This document shows, piece after piece, positions 63,717 through 64,000 of a DNA stretch of 64,000 bases. Under the pieces are notes generated by a model. It did not search any database. It saw only the letters and a list, made by a program, of their open reading frames with translations, and was not told the origin of the DNA. Both the position numbers and the translations under genes were made by a program. This DNA is from Bradyrhizobium sp. AT1 (GTDB lineage: Bacteria > Pseudomonadota > Alphaproteobacteria > Rhizobiales > Xanthobacteraceae), in the NCBI RefSeq assembly GCF_001590795.1, contig NZ_JXDL01000001.1, forward strand, positions 3,948,314 to 4,012,313, given 5' to 3'. Every line of letters begins with the position of its first letter. Positions within the stretch are counted from its first letter, which is position 1.

Positions 63717-64000
63717 TCATTCAGCCGCATCCAGAATCGGCGCCACGTTTGCCTTGAACTCCGGCACCGTCACCATGCTCTTCGAGCGATAGATCAAACA
63801 CGAGCAGCGCAGCAGCGAAGCAAAGTTGTTGACCTCGCCGTGATGGCCGAGCACCTCGTTATAAAGGGTGGTCAAGAACTTGCCGAGGCTCATGCCCTCC
63901 TTGGCCGCGATCTCCTCCAGCGTGTCCCAGAACGCCATTTCCAGCCGGATCGAAGTGCAATGGCCGTCGATCCGCAAAGAGCGGGTCTGGGATTCGTAAT
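63717..64000 (-). CDS. Ribbon-helix-helix domain protein, 5' end outside window
   Basis: At least 86 aa visible. TSIRLEMAFWDTLEEIAAKEGMSLGKFLTTL is split here as TSIRLEMAFWDTLEE and AAKEGMSLGKFLTTL, the strand-helix-helix of the RHH_4 (Arc/MetJ-like) family, followed by a helical tail with CSCLIYRS. The frame stays open to the window edge (TAC GAA TCC CAG ... read on the minus strand), so the true start probably lies beyond 64000; the TTG at 63977 is the only inside start. DNA-binding is expected but not shown. Confidence 0.8.
   Translation of the reverse strand, partial: YESQTRSLRIDGHCTSIRLEMAFWDTLEEIAAKEGMSLGKFLTTLYNEVLGHHGEVNNFASLLRCSCLIYRSKSMVTVPEFKANVAPILDAAE

Overview
The window is high-GC, gene-dense chromosomal DNA of an alphaproteobacterium, most likely Bradyrhizobium or a close relative (Nitrobacteraceae, Hyphomicrobiales). 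This rests on the gene families (type-II RibH, divergent long HisRS, PetP/PetR-like regulators, Omp25/RopB-like porin, paired M16 peptidases), a UvrB with a long N-terminal extension, and several families of imperfect palindromes scattered between genes. It is mostly housekeeping. I see no prophage, transposase, CRISPR array, tRNA or rRNA.

Layout. 1-5.5 kb: DUF1800 protein, a Cys-rich CWC protein, a GST, a TauE/SafE exporter with a coupled small protein, a divergent LysR regulator and two small proteins. 5.5-8.5 kb: uvrB. 8.6-15.4 kb: mostly small lineage-specific genes (tandem membrane paralogues, two NTF2-like proteins, a secreted beta-rich protein, a coiled-coil protein, tiny membrane proteins, a translationally coupled MaoC pair, a DUF4282 protein). 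15.5-18.2 kb: ychF-pth-rplY. 18.4-21.6 kb: ubiK facing lgt, then a MidA/NDUFAF7-like methyltransferase and pgeF. 21.9-26.9 kb: lipoprotein, prs, ribH behind an FMN riboswitch, ybjN-like gene, proC, hotdog thioesterase. 27-33.8 kb: tautomerase, hisS, DUF2314 protein, ilvE, and a divergent MarR/OmpR-type regulator/EnvZ-type kinase operon. 33.9-37.7 kb: small exported proteins, RNase T2, rlmJ, cspA. 37.8-45 kb: outer-membrane protein, uvrC, pgsA-moaD-moaE-prmB, then two membrane proteins. 45-50.7 kb: methyltransferase, CadC-like TPR regulator, degenerate EAL protein, HAD hydrolase, orphan CheY-like receiver. 50.8-59.3 kb: ribF-ileS-lspA, an exported protein and a pair of M16 peptidases. 59.4-64 kb: arfB, a small exported protein, a cytochrome c/VOC/Tat subunit/GMC dehydrogenase operon, and the start of a ribbon-helix-helix gene.

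Shared themes: envelope lipoprotein maturation (lgt and lspA), flavin supply (FMN-switch-controlled ribH, ribF), UvrBC repair, and translation (hisS, ileS, pth, ychF, rplY, arfB, prmB, rlmJ). I found no large novel system. The points most worth a second look are the Fe-S-motif GMC dehydrogenase operon, the tandem unknown membrane paralogues, the IleRS HIGT motif, a degenerate EAL domain, a perfect CtrA-type box, a GANTC cluster before the ybjN-like gene, and a palindrome that supplies the C-terminus of a small protein.
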